The notes beneath the pieces were generated by a model. The model was not told the DNA's origin. It did no database searches and saw only the letters and a list, made by a program, of their open reading frames with translations. A stretch of DNA of 64,000 bases from Liolophura sinensis (Eukaryota; Mollusca; Polyplacophora; Chitonida; Chitonidae): NCBI RefSeq assembly GCF_032854445.1, contig NC_088300.1:43767682-43831681 (forward strand). Direction: 5' to 3'. Shown here piece after piece: positions 34,301 through 44,610 of the stretch (positions are counted from its first letter, which is position 1; each line of letters starts with the position of its first letter). A program made the translations under genes and the position numbers.

Positions 34301-35795
34301 CAGCTATAGATAAAATGAAATGTTTGACAGTGTCAAGCGTGACCCAGCTATTTTTATTGGCATCCACATGGACATAGCAGTCATGCCGAAAACAAATAGG
34401 ACAATGTGCATCAGGAATTAAACAATTTTTATACTCATTTTTTTTGGTGTACCGCTGTTTATGTACTACCTGTGACACCAACTTTGGGGAGGAAGCAGCA
34501 GGAAAAACAAGAATTTTCAAGGAACCTTCCATGTGTGTCAAAAAGTTCTTGGATACCATAAGAACATCCTTATCCTGAACAAAGACAAAGCACAAACAAG
34601 AGTCTGTTTCCGAAAGCAACTCACCTGATGAATCTTAATGTAAACAAGTATTTAGCTATGTTTCTGAATGTACTCGTCTTAGACACTCGCGTCGGTGTTG
34701 ACCTTCAAAGTACCAACTCATTATCAAGGAAATAACAAAATATATACCGCGAAGTGTGAATGACCCGTCAGCCAACGATGGAGAATTTATTGGGGGAGTT
34801 GTACATCAGCTGAAGTAATATGTTTTTTTCTGGCTGATATTGTTTATTCCAATTAACGTCGCTTGACGGTGTTATATCGTCGAAATTCTCGAGTTTTAAA
34901 TCAGGATACGGCGTTTAAATGACAGAAGTGCACCGACATGGTCGACCACTCGTGGCAAAAGAAAAGGAGCTTTTAAAGAACAAGTTATACATGTACCAAT
35001 GCTACTTGACGACAAGATTATTTTGACTCATTCAAATCATCATTGTCAAATGCTACATTGCACATAAAAGACATTGCATAAAACAAAACTAACAATGGTA
35101 TTGTGATGTATGTTTTTGCAGAGTGCCAGTATCTTGTAAACACGTTTTTTTAATGACGAACACTTTGTGACAATTATGGAACCGCAAACTATTTGTTAAT
35201 GATTTTGGATAGAGCTAATGGAGATTGCGAATGTCCTTACCAATGTAATTATGTACAAGATAACTGGCTAAAAGAGACATTTTACATTGCACACACTGCT
35301 TGATCGGTTTAATAAACTTCTTTATTCAGTGTTGAAAAAACTTAATTATGGCGATAATAAAAAACATGCGTCTTTTTTCTTCTTCTATCAAAAGTATAAA
35401 ATGTTGACGTTTAACACAAATTAAGTAATATCAATGGATACGTACAGCTAATAATAGGGAACAAACTCATGCGTAATTTAATGTTAAGGTTTCTGATTTC
35501 TGGAAAGAGATTACTGGATCCTTGCCGCCGACCTTCTGGAATAACTGTCCAAGGGCATAAGAAAGACCTCGAACTCATATGAAAAACAAAATGCATTTAT
35601 TTCACTTTTGAAAAGCTCATTGACTCTGATTGTGATTCTGATTAGGTCCCACCCAAGAATCATCTTTGAGAGACACAAGAAGGGAATGTCAAAATGAATT
35701 TGACAATCGCAATATAAAGTGAAGGCGCCAATGGTTCTGATACTAGCAATGATGAGGAGAGGGAGAACCTGATTAGGACGGTGACGATGGGCATT
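34300..35795. other. Unassigned sequence
   Basis: A 132-codon minus-strand frame (34,221-34,619) starts outside and ends inside R1-F. I find no domain in it and reject it. The remainder is AT-rich with no repeat unit recognised. Confidence 0.35.
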
Positions 35796-35975
35796 TATTT
35801 ATTTCAATTGATTATCTCCGGTCGTACGCGGGAAGGTTTGTCAGCAACGTGCGGATGGTCGTGGGTTTCCCCCGGGCTGTGCCCGGTTTCTTCCCACCAT
35901 AATGGTGGCCGTCGTCGTATTAGTGAGATATTCTTGAGTACAGCATAAAACACGAATCAAATAAATAAATAAATC
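35795..35975 (+). mobile_element. SINE type A, 5'-truncated
   Basis: It begins within the body (CTCCGGTCGTACGCGGGAAG), then GGGCTGTGCCCGGTTTCTTC, ATAATGGTGGCCGTCGTCGT, ATTCTTGAGTACAGCATAAA and an (AAAT)n tail to ~35,975. The head with the B box is absent. A TTTATTTCAATTGATTA stretch at the left and ATCAATTGATTA after the tail could be a target duplication (CAATTGATTA). Confidence 0.75.
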
Positions 35976-36712
35976 AATTGATTACTGTTAAATGCCAACC
36001 TCAAGAATGTATTCCTCCGAATGCCCATAACCTGAAACTAAACTATTATATATTAGCTTCTTTTACTGTAAGTTGCTTTCCTCTGGCGTCTTCACATTCT
36101 ACCGCCGGGGACAATCCCCGCCACCGCGTTCAGTCGCTTACAGGCTGGGAAGAACCGTCAGTGTGGTGCAAAATAGACTACTATGCATGCTACAGGACAG
36201 AGAAAGAGAGAGGGAGCTGGTGATAGAGGCGCTACTACAACACGTACTGGTGCGTGGTTGCTGAGGAAAAAAAAACGAAACCTTTCTTCTTCCCCTCCTC
36301 CAAAGAAATCATTGGACAGACAGTCGCCCACGCTTGACGTTCGAATATGATCAGTGGCTTCGGTTTAATGAAGTGAAAGCGAGCACGATATCAAGACGGT
36401 ACTAATCATTCTGAATCACAACCGGAAGGAAGTACTGGAACATTTCTAACTAGCCTTATGCACATGTACAATCTACAAATAAAACCGGACCTGCTTCATG
36501 GGATTTAACGAAACTTGCTACATTTGGTAAACTCAGCCACTTTTAGACAAGGATTTATCAAAGCATAATTCCATATCCATGTATCAAAAGCTGTTTTAAA
36601 ATTTTAAGCTCGTGTCTATCTCACTTAAGTCGCGAGGTAAAATTCTGTGCAGTGGTATTTTAAAAGATCCTACCATATACATAGGGAATAAAGTATAGAA
36701 TTGCTGTAAGCT
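35975..36712. other. Unassigned spacer
   Basis: No gene was recognised. Two overlapping plus-strand frames near 36,000-36,260 are arginine- and glutamate-rich by chance from GAGAGAGAG. Confidence 0.35.
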
Positions 36713-37067
36713 TGTACAGCTGAAACACTTGGACGTGTACGACTAGTCTCTTTGCCTGTGCAGCTGAAACACTTAGACGTGTACGACTAGTCTCTTTGCC
36801 TGTGCAGCTGAAACACTTAGACATGTACGACTAGTTTTTTTGCCTGTGCAGCTGAAACACTCAGACATGTACGACTAGTCTCTTTGCCTGTGCAGCTGAA
36901 ACACTTAGACATGTACGACTAGTCTCTTTGCCTGTGCAGCTGAAACACTTAGACGTGTACGACTAGTCTCTTTGCCTGTGCAGCTGAAACACTTAGACAT
37001 GTACGACTAGTCTCTTTGCCTGTGCAGCTGAAACACTCAGACATGTACGACTAGTCTCTTTGCTTGT
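36712..37067 (+). repeat. 44-bp minisatellite, eight near-identical units
   Basis: Each unit reads TGTGCAGCTGAAACACTTAG then AC(G/A)TGTACGACTAGTCTCTTTGCC. The units differ at a few positions only (TTAG/TCAG, CGTG/CATG), which points to recent homogenisation. Each holds an E-box CAGCTG and an ACTAGT palindrome. There are no spacers, so it is not a CRISPR array. Confidence 0.9.
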
Positions 37068-37189
37068 GCCAAACCATACACAAACCATCGTTTTCTGTAA
37101 CTGAAAGTGTACCGATTTTAAAATAGTGATAATAACCAAACAATAGATAGTGAAATTAACATAATCCCCCTGTATACAACAGCCCTATG

Positions 37190-37440
37190 GTAACCGACCA
37201 GGCCAGGATTGCTGACAGAATGCGTATGTTGACAGTTATTGTCAATGATTCAGTCCTGCAATCCTCAATCGTTCTGGGGGGATCGCTAATGGAAGCTAAC
37301 TGTAATGAAGTTGTCAGATGCCAAACAGGTCAAATGTACATATTACTCCCGGCTGGCTGTGTTAATATCCCATGCTTTTCACAGTTACACAGACCATTTT
37401 CACCTGGGTATTAACAGCCATAAAATGTATCCATTATTTA
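37190..37440 (-). repeat. Dispersed repeat T, copy 3 (inverted)
   Basis: In reverse complement it matches T1 and T2, with GGGATATTAACACAGCCAGC, GGAGTAATATGTACATTTGA, CCTGTTTGGCATCTGACAAC and TTCATTACAGTTAGCTTCC. It is the first marker of the inverted block. Confidence 0.65.
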
Positions 37441-38380
37441 CGATCCTTTGCCTACATCAATGCTCCATGACGTTATTGACTTAAGATTCTTATATCTAAG
37501 CTTTATGTATTTCATATCTATGAAAACAATTTACGGCCAGGAATTTGTCATAAATTGTCAAATGTACACACAGACTGGAACGATACTGTTTGAAGAAACC
37601 AAAACGTTAATCTAAACGATATTGTCACGTGCTGTCCTGCTCACATATAAGTATATTTAGTCAGGTCAGTTCTTTGTGCTACTGTTAGTGTCAATTTATC
37701 AACACATCTAGCTTTTCTGCATACAAGAACATATGGTGGTGAATTTGAACATTCGGCGTTGTAAACTAAAAATTTAAAAAGGACAATCAAATTAGAGAAG
37801 CTAAAACAAATAAACTGCGACAGACAGCATTCCAGCATAATTCTGATTTCTGACAGAGCGGAGGACAGGGAATTTTGAATCATTCTTGTCTCTGTCCGAC
37901 CTGTCTATTTTTTCTATTCCTACTTTCCCGTTTCTGTCCTTCAAGTGTGGTACAAAAAAGCTCTACGATATGAAAGGAAAAGAATTTGTCATTTTAGTGA
38001 ATATAATAGTATAAATTCGATCTTCCGCATTACAGTATTTTTGATGAGGGCCACATCGTTTGCAACTGTACATATACAGTATGACATGTTCAATATAAAT
38101 TCTTATACAGATGAATGATAAAAATGAAATTACCATCAAGGTATACCATAGTATTGGTGTAAAAAAAAACCTGTAGGAAAAAGAAACAAATATTGGAATT
38201 AAACTGTTATTAACAACTAAATAGTTTGGTGGGATAGCTTGTAGGGTATCCTTTGTCAAGCGGTAAAATGTTCAAATTTCTTTGTCTGTATTTACATAGG
38301 AGCATTATATCTTTATGATGTTGGTGGGGAATTTATTCTTCACGAAACGTTCTCCTAAATCGTTACAAGTTAAAAAACAT
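37440..38380. other. Unassigned AT-rich spacer
   Basis: It occupies the place where the counterpart of 23.3-25.2 kb would fall in the inverted block. Only faint similarity could be seen (GGTGCTGTC near 37,630). Minus-strand frames of 80 and 98 codons are hydrophobic and AT-driven. Confidence 0.35.
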
Positions 38381-38870
38381 ACTCATGAATATATTCAGCC
38401 AAAACCCTACGCTCGCCAACGCGGCACAATTTTCCGCTGCGCAATAAGATATTAACAGAACTTCCACCCACAAACCGGAGAAGGACATTCTCAAGGGAGA
38501 GTCGTCTGCTTTTTTCTCCGAAACCAATTAGGTCTGCATCGAAGTATTGAAGAGTAGGTGGGGAAATGCACGGGGCCATATTTAGGGCCAGTGTAGTTCT
38601 TATTCCGCTGTCTATATTGTGACAAACTGGCCGTAATTACTGAACGATTTGATGTGCACACTGGGGAGGAAAAAACACCATGAAAAAGTTTCATCTTTTG
38701 ATCTGCGAAACTTAATATGCGCCACTTGTTGATTACCACTCAATAAACATTTCGCAACTATGAATGCATATGGCGATGGAGAAAATCCCATGGACGTGTT
38801 ATATAACAGGATTAAACTCCAGAGAATGTATACCACTTAACAGTTTCTCAGTGAGTTTGCTTCCCGAAAC
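38380..38870 (-). repeat. Dispersed repeat Q, copy 2 (inverted)
   Basis: The reverse complement matches 22,830-23,290 over nearly its full length with many point differences and small indels. It carries overlapping minus-strand frames of 69-82 codons that are not conserved in copy 1. Confidence 0.65.
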
Positions 38871-40675
38871 TGTATCAATATGTTATATGTATGATTCTAA
38901 ATACCTTTCACTTCAGATACAGGAGAAATGAGTCATCAGTCAGCCAATGCATAAATTTGCTGGGAATCTCACCGTAATAGAGTGATTAGCGTGGTTGCAT
39001 GGGATCGCCAGGACACAGAGAGTGGATGTTCGCACTCGGCCTTGGACAGGGAATATTTCGATTCCCTCGCACTCACTATTCGTGGAGTCCCATAACAAGT
39101 GATAGACGACGCTGGTATGGCTGTGCAGTGTTGCATTCCGTGAAGAAGACTGCCGACATGGTGTGCGCATCTGTGCGTCACGCGTCTCTGGATAATATCG
39201 GGAATTCCGGCTTATTCCACACATAAAGTCGACTATCTTCGTTTAATTGAAAAATTCCTGGGTAACAAAGGAATAAACTGATTGTCGCTTACTGCCACCT
39301 ATGCCACACTAACCAATTCTGGAACGCTAGAATCTAGAAAGTACGTGCCACACTGACCAATTATGGAACCCAAGAATCTCTCAATTAAAAAGGCAAGTGT
39401 AGGTGACGGTTATGCGTATAGGTAAATAACGTTAAAGGCACTCAGATGCGATGAACGCGAACATTACACATTGAAAACCAATTCACCAAACATGAAATAG
39501 TAATGTTGACACTGAGAAGAAAGATAGTACTGACTGATTTTGCAGACGGTGTGTTGGGTGAAAAATCAGTGCTTATGTCATCATGCATACAGGATCCGCT
39601 TCTGATGTTGAACTATATTATATTGTAGCAGCACTTGGTTGGTGATGTGGTGGAGTGGTTCATGGTTGATGAGACGACCACGTGAGATGGTGATACTCCC
39701 CATACGTAATATGATGCTTATTAACGTACATAAGATGGTGTTGCTGTACATACGTACATACACACAAATCTTACAGCTTACACCATGCTAATCGCGCTGC
39801 TGCCATTTGTTTTGGGCTATTTGCCCGCCCTCTTGATACAAATATACTCTTCTACATTTCAGTCTGTAGTTTAATTTTGTAGATGTATGATAAACAGTTC
39901 AGGATATTGTATATTATAAAACTTATTAATGTTGTACATTGGTGCTAAACTTTTTTATTGTTTATCAATTGAAATATATGTTTGTATACTCAAAGATGCT
40001 AGAGTGCATGGACGTTTGTATCACGTCGTAAGACGAGCTGTATTCGCTTGAATCATCAGACCTACTTTTCTGGCTTCGTTACCACTATGCTGGCTACTGC
40101 TGTCTTGGCTTAGGACTTTCCTATCTTTTGTGTTCAATGCATTTGATGGTAGGCCTGCAAGTTGTTTTTGTGATTATTTTAACTATCTTATTATTTGCTG
40201 TGTTGTATAATTGCCACTCCCAGTGCCTAGCTTTTTAATGGCCATATCGTGTAAACATAAAATTATTTCTGTCGTTTGGAGGATCTAAAACAGAAAAATA
40301 ACGCACGTTCTCACATAATGGTTTTTATCTTACCATTATAAAGCCCCCATGCTGATCAGACAAGGAAAGACAAGGAAACCCTATGATTATGAATGGCTAG
40401 ATTTATTACATCCTTGTAACACAGACTTCCAATGTGACTTCAAAGTAAAACGAAACGTTTATCTTACAGCGTAGTTTTGTAATTTCACCCACTCTGCATT
40501 TCACTGCCCCCCACCAGCGTGTCTCGCCAAATTCTGCGTGAACTCCCGAGACTGCTGAAATACCGACTGGGTTTATACTTTAATTCTGTTTAAATAAAGA
40601 AAAACTGATCTGTAATTTTCGGCTAATCATGTAAATCAGGGGTTCCCAATTGCTATATGAGTACTTATCAGAATG
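38870..40675. other. Unassigned sequence, with one GC-richer patch
   Basis: The patch 38,960-39,230 is clearly less AT-rich and open in one plus-strand and two minus-strand frames at once. That pattern is more typical of composition than of coding. No splice sites frame it well. At 39,300-39,375 the stretch TGCCACACT(A/G)ACCAATT occurs twice. The rest is AT-rich. Confidence 0.35.
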
Positions 40676-40985
40676 AATGAATGAATAAATGAATGGTTTT
40701 GCAATTTTTCAGCCATATGACGAAGAGGGGGTATACAGTAGGTATAGTGTGTACATATACTGGGTCTTCTGTGGCAGGGCGTCCATGCCGCCAAAGCGCT
40801 GCCGCCACTGAAGTATCATGCCGAAAACACCAGACATGACACCCCACCCATTCACATTATAGTTACACCGGGCCAACCAGTCATATTTCCTTGCTCTAAA
40901 CCTCCCAGTACTGAGCATCAAGCGAGGCAGCAGCAAGTATCATTTTTAAAGTCTTTGGTATGACCCGCCACGAGTTTTCAGTGTT
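40675..40985 (-). mobile_element. SINE type B, reverse orientation
   Basis: In reverse complement it has GGGTCATACCAAAGACTTTA-like head sequence, CTGCTGCCTCGCTTGATGCT, AGGTTTAGAGCAAGGAAATA, GGGGTGTCATGTCTGGTGTT and the GGCGGCATGGACGCCCTGCC stretch. The 3' end is CATATGGCTGAAAAATTGC followed by a (CATT)n tail seen as GAATGAATGAATGAATAAAT at 40,673-40,692. The TTGAGTACGACG core of the tail seems deleted. Confidence 0.7.
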
Positions 40986-41029
40986 AATCAGATGATACAA
41001 AACTAAGCTTCTTCTTGTCAAAAATAAAC

Positions 41030-41225
41030 ACTCTAAAAAAAAACCAAAAAAAAAAACACAACAAAAAAACAAAAAAACTAAATAAATACATACATAAAAA
41101 TATGTACAAAGGCGGCCAGCATTATAATAGGAGGAAACCGGGCAAAGCCCTGGGGAAACATGACTATCCACAGTTTCCTGCAGACCTTCCCACATGCGTA
41201 AGCCAGCACAAGCTGGACTCAACCA
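41030..41225 (-). mobile_element. SINE type A, reverse orientation, with an A-rich flank
   Basis: The reverse complement contains GTTGAGTCCAGCTTGTGCTG (B-box region), TGCAGGAAACTGTGGATAGT, GGGCTTTGCCCGGTTTCCTC and TATTATAATGCTGGCCGCC. The usual CTTGAGTACGGC tail is replaced by an A-rich tract with CAAAAAAAC-type units at 41,033-41,090. It lies head-on to nothing and 45 bases from the type B copy, so the site took two SINE insertions. Confidence 0.65.
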
Positions 41226-41229
41226 TGTA

Positions 41230-41630
41230 GGGTTATAGTCATGGATAATATTTGGTGACTTTTATCTGGCTGGAAATATACCTTACGTTCTTCCCGCCAT
41301 GAAAAGGGATTTGCACCATATATGGGCACAGGTTAAAAGTATCTGTTTGGACAAGGCTGTAAGTTGCTTGACTGGATTGAAGCGCAGTGGGAATTTAATT
41401 CATTTACGGATAATACTGAAGAAGAACTATGATTCAAGCCTTCCCTGAACAAGACAAATATTTTTATATGGATAACGCTTAGTACTCCGAACAACTTAGT
41501 ACTGCACAGTAGCCTCTTCTCTTCTAAGAGTTCCACCGTGCAGTCCAGATTCATTCAGCGCTGCGCGCCGGCTAAAATAAACAAATCGGAACACCAAAGT
41601 CGGGGGAAGAAATTATCGATCGGACTTTCC
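41230..41630. other. Spacer, nothing recognised
   Basis: A 73-codon minus-strand frame (41,333-41,554) has ordinary composition, and no splice signal or motif was recognised. Confidence 0.35.
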
Positions 41631-41880
41631 ATAAGTTACGTACACAGAAACACCATGTATAAATGACATCCTGACCAGACGATCTTCTCCTTATCTTTAA
41701 CTGATCTTTCATTCATTAACGACGGGAATCATTTTAAAAAGGCTATATCGTCATGCAGGTTTTTGGATCGCTATCTTCCCGTTCTAAATAATTCAATAAT
41801 CTTGAAATTACCTTTCCGGTGTTCATTATCGAATGGCAAGTATTTTACTCAGTACTTGGCACATATTTTATTCATTTACA
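41630..41880 (-). repeat. Dispersed repeat P, copy 3 (inverted)
   Basis: The reverse complement contains TCTGGTCAGGATGTCATTTA, GGTGTTTCTGTGTACGTAAC and CCCGTCGTTAATGAATG, matching P1 and P2. It is the last marker of the inverted block. Confidence 0.65.
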
Positions 41881-41995
41881 CCAATCGTAAATATAAATAA
41901 ATATTAGCGTCATGAATCAAATTTAAATTACTTTTACAATACGAAATGTGATACAGTCTCTAATCAGTGATGTTTTTCTGATACAAAACACGAAA

Positions 41996-42440
41996 GCATG
42001 GAATCCGATAAGGTACATCTCGCTGTCTTGACCTTACTAATGCAGGGCCAGGCAGCTAGGTAGCGAAGCAACGATGTGATGATGCGAAGCAGCAAGGTGG
42101 CGCCACCTCGTATCACTACCTCGCTGCTTAGCTACCTCGACCTTTGCAAAAGGCGAGGCAGTGAAACAAGGTAGAGACGCAGCAAGGCAGGGAAGCGAGG
42201 CAACGAGGGAGTCATCTAGCTGCCTCACTACCTCGTTTCGCTACCTCGCTGACTCGCTTCGCTACCTTGCCTCGCTACCTGGCTGTCTGACTACCATGCT
42301 GTCCAGCGATTGCATTGTCTCGCTACCTCGTTGTCTCGTTAGTTCGTTACCCCGCTTCGCTACTTCGCCGCCTCACTTCCTCGGCCTGGAAGAAAAGGTT
42401 GCGTTATCAAGATAACGAGATGTCCACTATCAGCTTCCAT
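41996..42440. mobile_element. Foldback element with CTACCTCG minisatellite core, copy 1
   Basis: The left end ATGGAATCCGATAAGGTACA (then TCTCG) and the right end, read in reverse complement, ATGGAAGCTGATAGTGGACA (then TCTCG) form terminal inverted repeats of about 25 bases. The interior is built of 8-10 base units such as CTACCTCG and CTGCCTCG in both orientations, so the element can fold on itself. An internal palindrome AGGTGGCGCCACCT lies at 42,095-42,108 and CCTTTGCAAAAGG at 42,141-42,153. It encodes nothing convincing. No target duplication was resolved. Confidence 0.65.
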
Positions 42441-43012
42441 ACATGAGAGAGAAAATGAGAAACAGTTTGATTATGTTAATGTGTTTTTAACTTCCTAACC
42501 TAGTTGATCTTTAAACGCCAACTGGTGTCGTCACACCTATACCAATACAAAAGCTGCCATTATTACACAAAACAAAATATGAACCAAATTCGAGATCGTA
42601 ATGGCCCATTTACATGAATGTACCAAAATCTAACTTTGTTTGAATTTCAACTGTTAGTTAACCGTCCACTAAACTGTAATCTAGTTCACTGGCTTACATG
42701 TGTGCGAACATTGACAGAGTTAAAAAATCAAACCATGTAGTTCACCTTTAAAGTTACAATTTTATAGTTCTAGTTGCCCGTTGAACGAATTGGTCAAACA
42801 CAAGTACGTCTGTTAAGCAGAACTTCTGCTTGACCCATTAACAATAGCCATTAAGTTACCACTGAAGCTACGTGAATGTGACGATCGAAAAACCTGAATA
42901 CTGATGAAATATTATGATGCAGTTTGCTTTTTCATGTGAAGGACAACCGATTAAAAAACTAAACGGTTATGTCAATATAATTTGAAAAAAACAAAAAAAA
43001 AAAAAAAAAAAA
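42440..43012. other. AT-rich spacer ending in a poly(A) run
   Basis: No gene was recognised. A near-pure adenine run of about 30 bases lies at ~42,985-43,017. Confidence 0.4.
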
Positions 43013-43293
43013 AAAAACACAAAGCAAAAAGAAAACAACTTCACTACACTGTTTTCCTTTGTTATGTTGAACAGGGACATGGCATGCTTGCCAAAATAGT
43101 GTTGCTTCCCGAGGCATTCTCTAAATTAAACTAATGTTCAGCTTTAAAACGCCTAAAACACAAAACAAAAAGAAAACAACTCCACTACACTGTTTTCCTT
43201 TGTTATGTTGAACAGGGACATGGCATGCTTGCTAAAATAGTGTTGCTTCCCGAGGCATTCTCTAAATTAAACTAATGTTCAGCTTTAAAACGC
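43012..43293 (+). repeat. 141-bp tandem duplication, two near-identical units
   Basis: The unit runs from ACACAAAGCAAAAAGAAAAC through TTTTCCTTTGTTATGTTGAA, CATGGCATGCTTGCCAAAAT and ATTCTCTAAATTAAACTAAT to AGCTTTAAAACGCC, then repeats with only a few differences. The low divergence means a recent duplication. It lies just downstream of the candidate gene's poly(A) signal. Confidence 0.9.
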
Positions 43294-43371
43294 CGTTGTT
43301 ACTTTAAACGTTACTAAATCCAAACTTAACTCAGTTATTTGCTGACGTTAATCATGTCATTTCTTCATTGA

Positions 43372-43377
43372 TTTATT
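43372..43377 (-). terminator. Candidate poly(A) signal AATAAA
   Basis: On the minus strand AATAAA occurs 88 bases after the stop codon of the candidate terminal exon and just past the hairpin. Spacing fits a short 3' UTR. Such hexamers are common in AT-rich DNA, so this is supportive only. Confidence 0.35.
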
Positions 43378-43393
43378 GTCTGACGCATAAATG

Positions 43394-43421
43394 AAACCGT
43401 TGATTGTCAAAATCAACGGTT
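43394..43421. other. Perfect hairpin, 12-bp stem
   Basis: AAACCGTTGATT pairs perfectly with AATCAACGGTTT around a short loop (43,406-43,409, GTCA on the plus strand). It falls inside the candidate 3' UTR on the minus strand, 44 bases after the stop. It could act in the RNA or be a relic of a small inverted-repeat insertion. Confidence 0.7.
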
Positions 43422-43464
43422 TATATAATAAATCTAAATTGACTTACATAATCATTCTTATTTG

Positions 43465-43695
43465 CTAAGGAAACAAATGGCAAGCTGCGGCTGAAGAATC
43501 ATCATGAACGGGATTGTTGAAGGATACTTGGCTGGCTTCAGCAAGTGCGTGGATTCTGTTGCCAGTAATGAACATACTTGTGTTGCCTCGCAGTTGGCCA
43601 GCTTCATTAGTGAATAATTTGCTTGCTTTATAGGGCCGAAATAGATCGGAACTCAAACCACGGCTGGCAGTGCTAAATACATCGGTCTTAGATAG
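43465..43695 (-). CDS. Candidate 3'-terminal coding exon of an unknown gene
   Basis: On the minus strand a strong splice acceptor (GTTTTTCTTGCCTTTTCAG) ends at 43,696. From there 76 codons are open to a TAG at 43,465-43,467. Composition is balanced and protein-like (LSKTDVFSTASRGLSSDLF at the start, SFNNPVHDDSSAAACHLFP at the end), unlike the AT-driven chance frames around it. There is no membrane segment or domain that I recognise, and I cannot name the family. Poly(A) signal and hairpin follow. Upstream exons should lie at higher coordinates but I could not identify them. Confidence 0.45.
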   Translation of the reverse strand, partial: LSKTDVFSTASRGLSSDLFRPYKASKLFTNEAGQLRGNTSMFITGNRIHALAEASQVSFNNPVHDDSSAAACHLFP

Positions 43696-43699
43696 CTGA

Positions 43700-44430
43700 A
43701 AAGGCAAGAAAAACCCCCGTTAACAAGTTTCTGAGTCTGACAGTGTAAATGAGAACATTTTACCTTTTTAAACTTCAACAGGTTAGAAATTAAATCACAA
43801 TTATGTTAATAGACTTCCCCTGTGTTGGTTTTTCAGGTTGGACCAAAAGTCAATTCGTTATCTGTAACACTAGTGGATTAGCATACAGTTATAGATGCAA
43901 ACGGTAAAACGGTGCACGTGCGTGCACGGGTGAAAACACCGAGTGCTGTGTGTACTGCGAGTTTAGGATGTGTTAAATTTACTGATGTCATTACTTCTCT
44001 TTCTACTGTCATAGTGTAATGATTTCACATCGAAGATTTGTTTTGGATGTACATGTACACTGTAAAGTTGACATGATTTTTGAAATGGGTAAAATGATCG
44101 AAATGTGCATTTTCAATTTACCCTTTTTCCCACTAAAAATCAAAAAAAAAAAAAAGCGAAAAGCGAAAAAAAACTATATATTTGTTGAACATCATCTACA
44201 CAAAGTTAAACTTTATTATTAACTAAAAATTCTTCGTGAAGCTGAAGTAAGGCTTTCAACTGTTTTTTTTCTTGGACATGTGTAAAGAGTCAGAAAATAC
44301 ACGGTAGCGGGTATCACAGGTTTTGTTTGACGATGAATGAGTCTGAAGTAAAATGCTATATTAGTATGGGATTTCGAATATAGAATTTATTTATTGTTTT
44401 AAAGGTATACCCAACATTTTTGACTTATAC
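43700..44430. other. Presumed intron or intergenic sequence
   Basis: This lies directly upstream of the candidate exon. I recognise no further exon. There is an A/G-rich tract at about 44,140-44,172. Confidence 0.35.
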
Positions 44431-44610
44431 TCTGGTTATGAGTTTTATGGGTGGAAGTTATCGTGGGAGCCCTTTGTCAAACTGCTGACGAATTCTTTCT
44501 AGATATGCTCGCTGTATTGATGGAACACTAGTGGTCTTCCACATGCGTCAGACTGGGCAAAGAGCCACATGGGCATCGTGGACCACTTATTGTCAACAAC
44601 GACCCATATG
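44430..44610 (+). repeat. Dispersed repeat U, copy 1
   Basis: GAGTTTTATGGGTGGAAG, AGAGCCACATGGGCATCGTG and CCACTTATTGTC correspond in order to the copy at 58,330-58,500. It is moderately diverged. The parent element is unknown, though such short repeats are common in mollusc DNA. Confidence 0.45.

Noticed and set aside
34221-34619. 132-codon minus-strand frame with several cysteines
   Set aside because: It ends inside R1-F, and I see no zinc-finger spacing, signal peptide or splice sites.
36712-37067. Possible CRISPR array
   Set aside because: The 44-base units are directly adjacent with no unique spacers, and the genome is eukaryotic.
38960-39230. GC-richer patch open on both strands
   Set aside because: Simultaneous openness of three frames points to base composition, and there is no splice or domain evidence.
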